Of a stretch of DNA of 64,000 nt, positions 12,363 through 23,048 are shown one piece after another. The notes beneath the pieces were generated by a model that saw nothing but the letters and a program-made list of their open reading frames with translations, was not told where the DNA came from and made no database searches. This stretch comes from Tulasnella sp. 424 (lineage: Eukaryota; Basidiomycota; Agaricomycetes; Cantharellales; Tulasnellaceae). Both the position numbers and the translations under genes were made by a program. Numbering within the stretch: the first letter of the stretch is position 1; each line of letters starts with the position of its first letter. The stretch spans positions 1 through 64,000 of the forward strand of contig WSUB01000156.1 of the NCBI GenBank assembly GCA_019633425.1, given 5' to 3'.

Positions 12363-12475
12363 AGGTCGTCTTCTCGTTCCAAGACGGCATTAACTCTGTG
12401 AATTAGGATATCCTGGAGATGAAGCGCCAGATAGCTTTGATTCAAAGCATATCTTTGAAGAGTACAGCGACTCGA
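12363..12475 (+). pseudogene. Short NUP159 exon fragment joined to pICln-like sequence
   Basis: About 110 bp closely matching NUP159 at 3204-3320 (DINAVNQDILEMKRQIALIQ region), with a TAG replacing a Gln codon at 12403-12405. It begins exactly where the pICln-exon copy ends, so it marks a duplication breakpoint. It cannot be functional. Confidence 0.75.
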
Positions 12476-13657
12476 TCCAACCCGTTCCCGTGATTTCCAG
12501 TCCTGCCTTTCTTTTATCCCCTCTTCTCTTCCTTTTTCTTCCATTTCTTCTCTTTTTTATTCTTTTGAACTCACATTCTTAGTTTTTTCTATCAAACAGG
12601 GTCCTCTGAATCGTCTCTGATGTAACACGGACTTTCGTTTGTTTCTGCCTCCTCTTCCACTCACTTGGCTCTTCATTCTGATGCTGTATCCTACGTGCAG
12701 ACACCTTCTTTCAGTTCAATTATCGTAAATACAGACGATCGAAATCCTCCTGGTTCCGGAACCATTCGGACAGGCGTGGAGTGGAATGCGGCGGGCTACC
12801 TTGAGGAATGGCGCGCGGTTTTTCCTAAGCGCCGCCCAAAGGCGTATCCGTGAGAAGATTAGGGTAGAACAATGAGACCAAAGGGTCGTCGGTCAACGTC
12901 TAGCGGGATGGAAAAAGGCAACCAGGCAGATGGTCACCATATAAAGGGGTGGCGTCGAGGTTCCGACCCGCCGAATGGCCCTTTGAAAGGCGAGGCGTTT
13001 CGAGCGTCCGACATTCGTCGAAATGAGATTGGAAGCCGACCTTTGCAGTTCACCTTGAATAACGCGGGCGAAGTGCCCGAGGTGCCTACCGCAGTGCACA
13101 TAGTTCCCACGTGGACGAGGTGCTCGACAATGACCTTTGTTCCTTCCCATTGGCACTTTGTCATGGCGGCTCCAGCTGGCGCAAATAACACGCCCCTCGT
13201 TCACGCAAAACAAAAGAAACTCGAATTTAAAGGCTATCAGATTTAAAGTAAGTCGGTATGCGAAAAGCCAGAGCAGGGGGAGCGGCCGCTTCACATGACA
13301 CGTCACCGTACGCATTTGGACCCTTTCGAGAAGCAGGTTCCGCTTAAGCCTTCATGCTAGCCATAGTGCAACTCTATTGGTGCAGTGCTTGATTTCGTGC
13401 TTTTGTTTATATCCAAACAACTCCGATTCTGCGCAGAACCGTTTCAAGCATCATGATTCGTGAAGTGGATTCAGCTAGAGAATGGGAGGCCAGCCCCTGC
13501 GGAAGCTAAGATGAACCCATTTTTGTCCATGTCCTTCCGTTGATTGGCAGTTTCGCGACCATCGATGTTGCATAAAGCCGCCGGATTCATGGGGTGAGCG
13601 AGCACCAGCATTCCCCTTTCATTCCTCGCCACTCCAGATTTGCCTCCCGATTCCCCG
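12476..13657. repeat. Duplicated upstream flank of gene C
   Basis: From about 12615 the sequence is similar to 7995-9012 upstream of B, with many small insertions and deletions. Short frames that look shared over about 50 codons (for example IRTGVEW and AGYLEEW) then break in one copy but not the other. I see no supported gene. A CATAAA at 13571-13576 lies 87 nt before the ATG of C. Confidence 0.55.
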
Positions 13658-16099
13658 ATGACCTCCGTCTCTGAAATGCCCGCGAAAGTATCTGCCATTG
13701 ACTTGGAGAGATACGCGTCCGATGCTATCCTTCCTCCTATGGATTTTGCACATCGGTCACCGCGTAGTTCGACCCAGAGGTCCCCAAGTGATCGGAGAAA
13801 TCTTAAGTCTGTACATCGAGTCTTGAAGACAGATTTTCTGGACCGCGTTGCATCTTGTGAGTGTTTGTGTCGTCCCTGCCGCTCACTTCACGCAACTCTT
13901 AACCCGTATGATCCGACAGACTGCAAGGCAAGACCTCCTTCTAACATCCAGAGGTCGCAGGGAAATTGGTCGCTTCGAGTCCCTCACGAGAACTACCCTG
14001 CTGTACAAAGCGCCGGCGTTTTGAATCCAGAAGACGAGAGGGGAGTCTAGACTTGGGTTGAACTAGTCGCGCTCCAAACAGCGTTGTGCCTTCTGCGAAG
14101 TGCAGAGCCCGAGCTCGCCGACTTGGACTTTGGTGCTGTCTCAGGACCAGGAACGCAGAAAGCCCGCTCCGATGTCGCTTTCCGGATGGGCAGCCCCAAG
14201 GGTCAGCAACCGGCGTCCAAAGCATATCCACTCTTGGTTGAAGTCAAATGCCCATGTTTGTCCCATTCTCAATCCGTTCTCTGCCATTTTTAACCTTCTA
14301 CTTTTAGGGACCCTGCCATATTCTGACATGCATGAGATTTCACGCCTACGGGACGGGGTGAGCCTGAGACTCTACAGAGCTTGACTTACGCCGCATGCTT
14401 CTAAAACCTCCTTGCACTCTTTTAGCTCCCACTCACGACAGACTCGAACAGGAAAAAGTATAACAAAGGTCAGTAACACGTGAGATTACTTTGAGCTATG
14501 GAAGTGGCTGATGAGATCGTGCAGCTCAGAGCGTGCTCGGGCAAGTCTATGATTACTGTACCGAGCAAGAACACTGCTTCTGGATCATTTCTACTGTGAG
14601 CCAATGCGTAATACTCCACTTTATTTGAGGTAACTCAAGCCTGCCCGTAGTACGAATACTGGATATTCGGAGTGTTCTCCGAGAATTACGAAACCGCGAT
14701 GGTCACCGAACCTATTCGCTACGACAGCCATTCTCCAACCACCCTCCAATGTATCTTGTACTGGATACAATCGGCAACATTCCGCCCTGGTGCTTTCGAG
14801 ATTCCCAAAGTGAGTCTTCGAGGCCTTATTTGCTTCGTTTGACGGTAAATTAACTAACGATAAATGCTTCAGACGATTGCGTCCGGTATTTCATGCTCTA
14901 GGAGTCTATGGAATGAAACATTACGCATCTGGCGGGATAATGGTCTGCAGGAGCTTGAACCTAAGTTCGCTCAAGCGGGTTATAAAAACCATCACCTGTT
15001 ATTTTCGAAGTGCGCGGCATCGCTCGACGGAAGGAATCGGTCTGTGGATCCAGGATCAACCTGGCTGGAGCCAGACTTACGGGGTGCTTGTGGCGAAATT
15101 TTGAATTGGAAAGTGCTTGGGACGCTGAACAGTCATGTCAAGTGGACCATCGCCCTCACCTGGTTAGCCTTGCTTGTGGACCCCATCTCCGTGACCCCCG
15201 AGCTCCCATGCTTGGAGAGTGCTTTTGCAGCTGCATCCAGCAAGGTGGCCGGACAACCTGGTCGTCTTCACTTCGGAGTCCAGGAACAGAGCTCGCCAAA
15301 GATTGAACGCGCACAAGGACGAGTCGACCCAACGGCGCCCACGATCTGGAGCGCCGGAACCGCCTTGGAACCCGAAGAATCTCTCAAAGCATTCTTCCTT
15401 AGCCACGCGTCGCGCGAAGTCGCTTTCATCTTGGACAGGTACCTGCCCCAACACACTCGAAATGTCCTCGAAAGGAGGTTAGTTACGCTCCAGGTTTTAT
15501 CGAGGGCACCTCGAGGAACCCAATCGAAAGGGTCAGGCGTTGACATCGCTTGCGATACGGAGGGAACCCCGTCGAAATGCAAAGGCATTAAGGAGCGGAC
15601 TCATAGCAGTCCTTCAGTCTCGGAGCGGTCAGCAAAGTGCTCGCCTTCTGGTACACCCTCGAATTCGAACATCCTCCGGGAGGCCATCGCTCTCTGGAAG
15701 AACAACACATGTTCCGGAAATACGAACGGACCGTCTTCTACACCAAGGAGACAAGGCGTTGGAGCTCGTCCTTCGGCGGGTTTCGCCTATCGTACGAATT
15801 CGGACGCGTGGACGGCCTCTCCAGCGACTCCAGTGACTCCAGCGGCCAGCACTCCGAACCCTTCATCCCCATTATCAAGTCCAGAATGGACTCGCAGGGG
15901 CAGTGCTACGCCCGATCCGCGAGCGGGCGGGGAGGACGACGACAAGGTCGGATCGCTCATGGTAAGGCTCGGTGGTCTTTCCGTCAAGTCGCCTGCCAGT
16001 GGTGGCACAAATACTCGTCCTCTTCGTCGTAGTCCTCGGAATTTTGGAAAATCTCGTCCCTCCGCCAAGAACGACGACGGGAATCCCTTTATTTTGTAG
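13658..16099 (+). pseudogene. Array gene C: family member with in-frame stop
   Basis: The exon layout is the same as in B: 13658-13856, 13920-14255, 14308-14357, 14426-14468, 14525-14595, 14651-14809 and 14873-16099. These would encode about 694 residues, but a TAG at 14048-14050 (CAG in B and D) stops translation before the Asp and ExK motifs. Every other junction and frame is intact, and the SDVAF and LLVEVKCPW motifs are still present downstream of the stop. The 3' end also differs: a TAG at 16097-16099 cuts the protein before the region encoding B's last exon, and that exon is missing. C therefore looks like a young pseudogene or a gene needing read-through. A sequencing error at the single base cannot be excluded. 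Confidence 0.7.
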
Positions 16100-16804
16100 A
16101 GTTTGGCAGTAGCAATTCCACCGTGTTGGCTAGGGGGCATCCTTTGTTCCCCCAAGAGTTCATTCGCCTCGTGAAATGTAGCACGGTTTCTTTCTTTTCT
16201 TTTCTTTTTACTATATTTCCCTTCACATTCGTTAACGCATATGGACCTTTTACCTCACTCACTCTCTTCACATATTATGGACGCACACACTCTTTCTGTT
16301 GTACTTGTACTTGTTAAACATCGTAGCTTTTGCGGCCTCTTAATTTGGTGCTTCGGTGGTCCGTTCGGGTCACCTTTTGGTGGGTGATACACTCGCTGTC
16401 GCTCCCGAAGTGTGGCGTCCAGGTTGCCGGTCCTCCCCGTTACTTACCCAGAGGTCTTGAGAAAGCGACAAAAAGAGAAAGCTGATCGATAACGCTCCGG
16501 TTTGTATGTTGGCCAAAATCACAGCCTTTTCGGCCGATTGATCCCAAGTTTGCCAGCTCATGCATATGATCAAGACATTGACAACGCGATTTCAAAATTT
16601 CCACTATTCGCTAGTTGGCGCCGTTTACTTCGGGCTTTCCATCGCTCGTCTCCGCCCCGCCACTTTCATCTTCGCCTTTGTCGTCGGGGTCTGCGGCCGC
16701 AGCATCCGTAGCACTGGGTTGCAGTGGCGGCGGGTCGACTCGTCGAGGTTGAATGATGGACTCCAAATGGGCGAGAGCTGCCTGTTACACCATTCCCCCC
16801 AAGA
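16100..16804. repeat. 3' flank of C with copy of the pICln last exon and part of its intron
   Basis: Homologous to 21413-22145. The stretch 16611-16740, on the minus strand, corresponds to the pICln last exon. The similarity continues into the adjacent pICln intron up to the 'cccccaagacgcaa' motif near 16800, then jumps into NUP159-like sequence. It is a second duplication junction, longer than the one at 12362. Confidence 0.7.
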
Positions 16805-18277
16805 CGCAACAAAATTTCCTACCACCAGCGCATTAAAACCAGCTTCTTCTCCTCCAACTATTGGAAACTTCGGCCGACCAAACGGACTGTGTTCCTCTGG
16901 TTCCGCGCCAGCCCCCGTGGGCTCGACACCGGCCAGGAAGATGGAAGCACTCTTCACCGAAATCATTACATATGGGATTACATATAGAATGTCCCAGAAT
17001 CTTGACGTCCTACGCAAGGAAGTCTCCGACACCAAGGCCCACCAGTTGCGACTAAAACAATCGAAAGTTCCACAACCCTCCGGCCAAGATTTAGAAGGTG
17101 CCGAAAACTGGACGTTTAGCGACTTGAGATCTATCCGTGCTGTCGCCTTCTCATTCCGAGATGACATTAACGCTGTGAATCAGGATATCCTGGAAATGAA
17201 ACGCCAGATAGCTTTGATTTAAAGCATTCTTTGAAGGGCACGTACAGAGACGCTCCACTCTGAGCGTTTTGACTGACTGAGGACTCTATGTAGCGGAGAC
17301 TCGGCATGAAAAGATCGACGGTTTCTAGACTCCACGCAGGATACAAAGATGGCGGAACTTATCAGCAAGTGTGCCAGGTAATGCTGTTTTTGTACCCTCT
17401 TATGCTCTTCCTTGCTTGCATTCACTCGTGATCTAGATAGTCGCGGAGAGATTTGAGCAACTCAAGTTGATAGTGAACCGCAATGCAGTAAGTTCAATCA
17501 AGCCAATCCACTGATGAGGAGACCCCAGCCCATGGTCTTCAGAGTTCCAACTCTCGAGTTGATAACCCAATCCCTCAAGCGCGTAAGATCAGGTGTAAAG
17601 GCTCGGCTTGATGAACTGGAAAGGCTGCAACGCCGAATTGAAGCCCTCGCATCGACGGGCGACGAGCCCCTCTTTGATTCGCGAAAGGGCATTTGGCATT
17701 CTCCTTCATTGCAACCGATTTCATCCACAACATCTCTGTTCGTGATCGGCCCGGCGAGATTGTCAAGCTTCACGAATGTCAAAGGCAAAGGCAGCCGGCA
17801 TTCCGTCGACTTCGAGGCTCGTGCGGCAGCGGCGGCAGCCCTGCATGCTGAGACCTGTGCAAGTATGCTGAAGGACGCAATGCGCATCCGTGCTGCAGAC
17901 ACCGCTCCCTGGACACGATGCACCCGGACAAGGACACCCTGATACCCGCAGGACGCCGAGGGACGACCCTCAGGCGGCCTCTTCGTCCCCGTAGGTTGGA
18001 CAACGCAACCCCTGCAACACCTGATGCATCTTCAAGACAAACAGATACTAAACTCTTCACGGGAGAAAGCAATTCTGGCAATCATATGCAGGCCAGCAGC
18101 TTATTCGGTCATAAAAGCACAGCATCGCTTTTTGGCACCAATGTGGGGGGCTCGCCCAACTTGGGAACCAAGGCTCCCCCACGCCACAGCCTTGGTTCTG
18201 GACCCCATCCAAAGATACGGCCCTTGTTCGTACCAACCAGGAGAGGTCATGGTATACACTTTGACGACGATGACTGA
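16805..18277 (+). pseudogene. Truncated, broken copy of the NUP159 C-terminal region
   Basis: Matches NUP159 from about 2850 to its stop at 4447, introns included. It begins inside the FG region at the 'accagcgcattaaaacc' motif and carries the coiled-coil codons (QNLDVLRKEVSDTKAHQLR). It is broken several ways: a TAA at 17219-17221, small deletions right after it, loss of about 50 bp of exon 2 near 17370, loss of part of exon 3, and a one-base deletion near 17930. The last ~110 codons stay readable in pieces, ending again in FDDDD. It lies between gene C and gene D and belongs to the duplicated unit, not to an independent nucleoporin. Confidence 0.85.
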
Positions 18278-19168
18278 TGGTTAATTAATCCGGACATTCC
18301 ATTTTGTGATATGGTAGAATATCACGTTCTTGGACTCCTCTGAGGAACGCTGGGCTTCCGATTCCGAGCGACCAAACCCTAACACCCATGGAATTCATTG
18401 CCAGTTTTTATCCATTAAGGCAATTTCCTAAGTACAGAGGTCTGTTGAGGGGATAGTTGGGTCAAAGATCGTCGAGATTTCCGGCCTCAATTCCCGTTGT
18501 TCTCCGTTTCACCTTTCCCACACCCAGCTCGTCTAACCACCAAGAGTGGCTCCGGTACCAAAACCTATCTTCTTCGGGCTGTCATCCGCACAAATTAACG
18601 GAAAAGGCTCGCTTGGAACTGCATGCAGGTGGCATCGTGAGCAATCCTTGGTCACGGGCAAGCACTCGGTGCTTGTATGCGTTCATTCGACTCCCTTTCT
18701 CTAAGATATCCTGAGGATCCTCACCATGACGGAAACCCCTTTTCCTAATCGGAAATCAGCATTGTGGCGCCCGCCAAGAAAGGGCCGAGGTTGGACAATG
18801 TGCATCGTTTGAATGGGATCGGATTCCACTCAAACGATCTTGGTGGCTTGTCAGACATATTAGTGTCCATAATGAGCGAGTTTTTTCTTGATAATCGAAC
18901 TTTCTCAACCCCTAAGTATTGAATGAGGCGTCTGCGTAAAACCGTTTCAAGCGTCGCCCTGATTTGTCAGGTGGCTCCAGTCGGAGAATGGGAGACCAGC
19001 CTCTGTGGTAGCTAAGATGAACTCATTTTTGGCCGTGTCCTTCCCTTTATTGCATTGGCAGCTTCAGAATTATTGATACAGTATAAAGCCGCCTGATTCA
19101 TGAGGTGAGCGAGCACCAGCATTCCCCTTTCATTCCTCGCCACTCCAGATTTGCCTCCCGATCACCCG
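18278..19168. repeat. Copy of the NUP159 downstream spacer joined to the upstream flank of D
   Basis: 18278-18890 is similar to 4448-5030. At about 18930 it switches to the flank type found upstream of B and C (8800-9012 and 13430-13657). Thus the promoter and N-terminal codons of an A-type gene are absent before D. No gene seen. Confidence 0.6.
19082..19087 (+). promoter_or_regulatory. TATA box of gene D
   Basis: TATAAA 87 nt before the ATG at 19169. The aligned site in B (8936) and C (13571) is CATAAA. Confidence 0.45.
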
Positions 19169-21141
19169 ATGACCTCCATCTCGCATGACCTGCCCGCAAG
19201 CGTATCTGCCATTGACTTGGAGAGATACGCGTCCGAAGCTATCCTTCCCCGTATGGAATTTGCACGTCGGTCACCGCATGGTACGACCGGGAGGTCCCCA
19301 AGTGATCGGAGAAATCTAACGTCGGTGCATAGAGTCTCGCGGGCAGATTTTTTTGACCGCGTTACATCTTGTGAGTGTTTGCGCCGTCCTTCCCCGCTCA
19401 CTTCACTTAACTCTTAACCTGTATGATCCGACAGACTGCAAGGCAAGACCCCCTTCGAACATCCAGGAGTCCCAGGGAAATTGGTCGCTTCGAGTTCCTC
19501 ATGAGAACTACCCTGCTGTACAAAGCGCCGGCGTTTTGGATCCAGAAAACGAGAGGGGAGTCCAGAATTGGGTCGAACAAGTCGCGCTCCAAACAGCGTT
19601 GTGCCTTCTGCGAAGCGCGGAGCCTGAGCTCGCCGACTTGGAGTTTGGTACTGTCTCGGGGCCAGGAACACAGAAAGCCCGCTCCGATGTCGTTTTCCGG
19701 ATGGGTAGCCCCTGGGGTCCGGGAACGGCGTCCAACGCTCGCCCACTGCTCTTGGTTGAAGTCAAATGCCCATGTTTGTACTATTCTCAATCCACTCTAT
19801 GCCGAATTTAACCCTCTACCTTTAGGGACTCTGTCGTATTCTAACATGCACGGGATTTCAGGGCTGCGGGATGGGGTGAGACTTCACGGAGCTTGACTTG
19901 GGCCGCATGCTTCTAAGACGTCCTTACGCTTTTCAGCTGCCACTCACGACGGGAGGAAATAACTATGACAAAGGTCAGTGGCATATGAGATCACTCTGAA
20001 CTGTGGAAGTAGCTGATAAGGTCGCGCAGTTTCAAGTGTGCTCGCGCAAGTCTATGATTACTGTACCGCGCAAGAACATTGTTTCTGGATTATTACCACT
20101 GTAAGTCAATTTGCGTAATGCTCCACTCTCTTCGTGGTAACTCAAGCCTACCCATAGTACAAGTACTGGATATTCGGAGTGTTCTCCGAGAATTACGAAA
20201 CCGCGATGGTCACCGAACCTATTCCCCACGACAATCATTCTCCAACCACCCTCCAATGCATCGTGTACTGGATACAATCGGCAACATTCCGCCCTGGTGC
20301 TTTTGAGATTCCCAAAGTGAGTTTTCGAAGCTTTATTTGCTTCGTCAGACGGTAAACCAACTGACGATAAATGCTTCAGGCGACTGGGTTCGGTATTCCA
20401 TGCTCTAGAAGTCTGTGGAAGGAAACATTACGCATCTGGCGGGATAAGGGGCTACAGGAGCTTGGACCCAGGTTCAGTCAAGCGCGTTATAACGATCCCG
20501 ACTGGTCATTTGCGAAGTGCACGGCGTCGCTCGACATGAGGAACTTGTCTGTGAATTCAGCATCAGCGTTAATGGGCCAAGATCTACTGGATGCTTGTGA
20601 CGAAGTTCTGCAAGTGCTTGGGAGGCCGAGCAGTCGTCTTGAGTGGACGGTCGTCCTCACCTGGTTCGCCTTGCTTTTGGACCCCATCTCCGTGACCTCG
20701 GAGCTCCCATGCTTGCAGAATGCTTCTGCAACTGCGTCCCGCAAGGCGGCCCGACAACCCGGCCGTCTTCACCTCGGAGTCCGGGAACAGAGTCGGCCAA
20801 AGATTAGACGTGGACAAGGACGAGGCGAGGCAAGGGCGCCCACGATCTGGAAAGCCGGAACCGCCCTGAAGCCCGTAGAATCTCTCCAAGAATTCTTTCG
20901 GAGCCACGCGTCGCACGAGGTCGCCTTTATCTTGGACAGATACCTGCCCCACTCTATTCGAGATTGGCTCGAAAGTAGGTTGGTTAGGCTCCAGCTTTTG
21001 AAGAACAACACAGGTTCCGGAAATACGGCCAGACCCTTGCCTGAACCGCGAGCGGCCAGGCAAGGCGACCTCCAGAATTTCTTTATTGACGACGAAGAGT
21101 TCGATATTTTTGTGGAAGAGTTCGGAATTCGGTACGAGTAG
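19169..21141 (+). CDS. Array gene D: shortened predicted PD-(D/E)XK nuclease-fold protein
   Basis: Proposed exons are 19169-19370, 19435-19773, 19826-19875, 19937-19973, 20030-20100, 20158-20316 and 20380-21141, giving 539 aa with all frames closed. The core motifs are intact: SDVVF, LLLVEVKCPW, VSSVLAQVYDYC and KYWIFGVFS. One aromatic site differs, YKYW instead of YEYW. Like B and C it lacks the N-terminal ~85 residues of A and E. The Ser/Pro-rich linker present in B (about 10830-11500) is almost wholly deleted, and the protein ends with an acidic tail (DDEEFDIFVEEFG) at a TAG where B continues. A remnant of B's last exon follows at 21254-21413. D may still encode a functional core. Confidence 0.65.
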
Positions 21142-21229
21142 GAGGCGACGCAAGAGTCGATTCACGGGTAGGTTCGGTTTGTGTTCGACAAAACCTACAA
21201 TCTCCCAGTCCGAAGCTCTGACAGATTTG

Positions 21230-21241
21230 CCCCCCCCCCCC
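21230..21241. repeat. C12 homopolymer
   Basis: A run of twelve C lies in the decayed last intron of gene D; B has a shorter C-run in the aligned intron (about 11593-11599). Confidence 0.8.
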
Positions 21242-21253
21242 GGGCTTTCATAG

Positions 21254-21413
21254 CATAGTGGAAGAAGTCAAATGCAATGCTTTGACCGAATACTAGCGAT
21301 ATCATCTCGATGACGATGTCACGAGCTTTGAAGACCTTTTCTTACGAAACAAAGTATCCGAAGCCGCCTTGGAAGTTATGGCTGGAATCATGGGCCATCC
21401 ATTCACCTTGTAA
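21254..21413 (+). pseudogene. Relic of the terminal exon of gene D
   Basis: This 160-nt stretch matches the last exon of B (11610-11769, also 160 nt) and keeps the AG acceptor before it and the final GIMGHPFTL-TAA. An internal TAG (EYL changed to EY-stop) and the earlier stop of D at 21141 show that it is no longer translated. The rest of the stretch to 21942 is the shared 3' flank. Confidence 0.7.
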
Positions 21414-21497
21414 AAGGTCGGAGCTGGGACAATGTAGTGTGGTTCCTTGTTTTATACTATCTCCCCTTCACATTCGTTAACGCAAATGGACCTTTTT

Positions 21498-21616
21498 ATC
21501 TTTCACTCTCTCCACATGTCATGGACTCTCTCTCACTCTCTCCACATGTCATGGACTCTCTTTCTCTCTCTCTGCCCCCACATATCATGGACTCTCTCTC
21601 TCTCCACATATCATGA
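21498..21616. repeat. Minisatellite, about 4 units of ~30 bp
   Basis: Four imperfect units of a CT-rich block plus 'ccacatgtcatggac' or 'ccacatatcatggac'. The same motif is present once after B (about 11868-11895) and once after C (about 16255-16285), so it expanded only in the D copy. Confidence 0.75.
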
Positions 21617-21942
21617 ACACACACTCCCTCTGCTGTAATTTTACTTGCCAAATATCATAACTTCAGCTCCCTTGATCTGGTGCATCGTTGGTCTGTTCGG
21701 GTCAGGTTTTGGTGGCTCTGTCGCTCTCGAAGTCTGGTGTCTAGGTTGCCGGTCGTCCCCGTTATTCACGCCCGAGGTCTTCAGAAAGCGACAAAAGAGA
21801 AAAGCTGATCATGACAGCCTTTTCGGCCGACTGATCAACGAGCGTCTGGCAGATGTACAATATTCGCCTCCCCCAAGCCGCCAGCTCATGCAAATGATCA
21901 AGATATTGACAACGCAGATTTCAAAAATTCCACTGCTATTCG

Positions 21943-23048
21943 CTAGTTGGCGCCGTTTACTTTGGGCTTTCCATCGCTCGTCTCCGCCCCGCCACTTTCG
22001 TCTTCGCCTTTGTCGTCGGGGTCTGCGGCCGCAGCATCCGTAGCACTGGGTTGCGGTGGCGGCGGGTCGACTCGTCGAGGTTGAATGATGGACTCCAAAT
22101 GCGCGAGAGCAGCCTAGTATCCCATTCCCCCCAAGACGCAAACGAACCAATAGACGGAATATATTGAAATACCGGGGGGAGGCAAAAATTTCAAAAAGAT
22201 TTGAACAAGACGACGTTTCAGTACGGCTTGAATCGGTTATCCTCAGAAGCAGCAAACTTATCGCTTCGCACCCTTCCGACTTCGCTCAGCTCTTCCTCGT
22301 TAAGCTCCGCGTCCGGGTCCATAAACGCTTCGTCGTCTTCAAAGCCTTCAAAGTCGCCCTCGCCGGAGTCGCCACCGCCGTTCAGGTCAGGGTGGAGAGC
22401 GGCGCAGTGGGAAAGCGCTTCGAAGATCTTTTCCACTAAAGGTAAAAGAGAAGGGAAACGGCAAAGTTAATCAGGGAATGCAGATAAGAAGGAGGGGTGT
22501 GGGTGTGGAAATGGATCATAAGGAAAGGGGAATCATAATAATCCGAACCTGCGTCCATATCGCCTGGCATTATCTTCAATTCGCTCATTTCAGCATCTTC
22601 GTCGTCGGAAACTTCCACTCCTTCGGGCGTTTCATCGAGCTGGCAATAGACGTAGGGCCCCGTGGATTCGCTCCTTGATACAGCGTGGAGCGTGATGCGC
22701 GGGTATGTCACCGAGAAGCCTTTTCCGGATGGAAGGATGAAGGCTAATACGCTGTCGGGCGCGCATTTCGCGAGTTGTCGTCAGAGAGCCGAACACACTT
22801 TAAAATACGAGATACGTTACGAAAAAGTACCTTTCGATAACATATAACGTCCCTATCATAACTCCCTCAAGACCGCTATCGGTCGACTCTTGGGGAGCCG
22901 GTATCAGCTCGACCGTAACGTTTTCCTGCTTGTGTCTCAGGACTGGTGGGATGTCGGCGAAATTTTCAGGCGTCCTCGAGATAAACTCGGCATGTTCGGC
23001 TGGAGAGACGCAGTGTGGCAAAGATGGTATAGGCTGGATAGCTGGCAT
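21943..23048 (-). CDS. Methylosome subunit pICln (Voldacs/Lot5 family)
   Basis: pICln binds Sm proteins and PRMT5 and helps snRNP assembly; cytosolic and nuclear. Proposed exons on the minus strand are 23048-22831, 22751-22549, 22435-22272 and 22113-21943, giving 251 aa. The PH-like Voldacs domain is recognisable: an N-terminal block with VTVELIPAP and GTLYVIE, then GFSVTYPRITLHAVSR and GPYVYCQLDE. An acidic stretch (GDFEGFEDDEAFMDPDAEL) comes after VEKIFEALSHCAALHPD, followed by a Pro- and acid-rich tail ending VNGAN. All four exons join in frame. The last exon is the one copied at 12240-12362 and 16611-16740. It marks the right border of the array. Confidence 0.8.

Noticed and set aside
16805..18277. 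A second functional nucleoporin gene
   Set aside because: A stop codon, several small deletions and loss of exon parts show that it is a broken partial copy.
5196..21141. The array as a mobile element family
   Set aside because: No terminal repeats, target-site duplications, transposase or reverse transcriptase were seen. The intron positions are kept in every copy, and the borders lie in flanking genes, which fits tandem DNA duplication.
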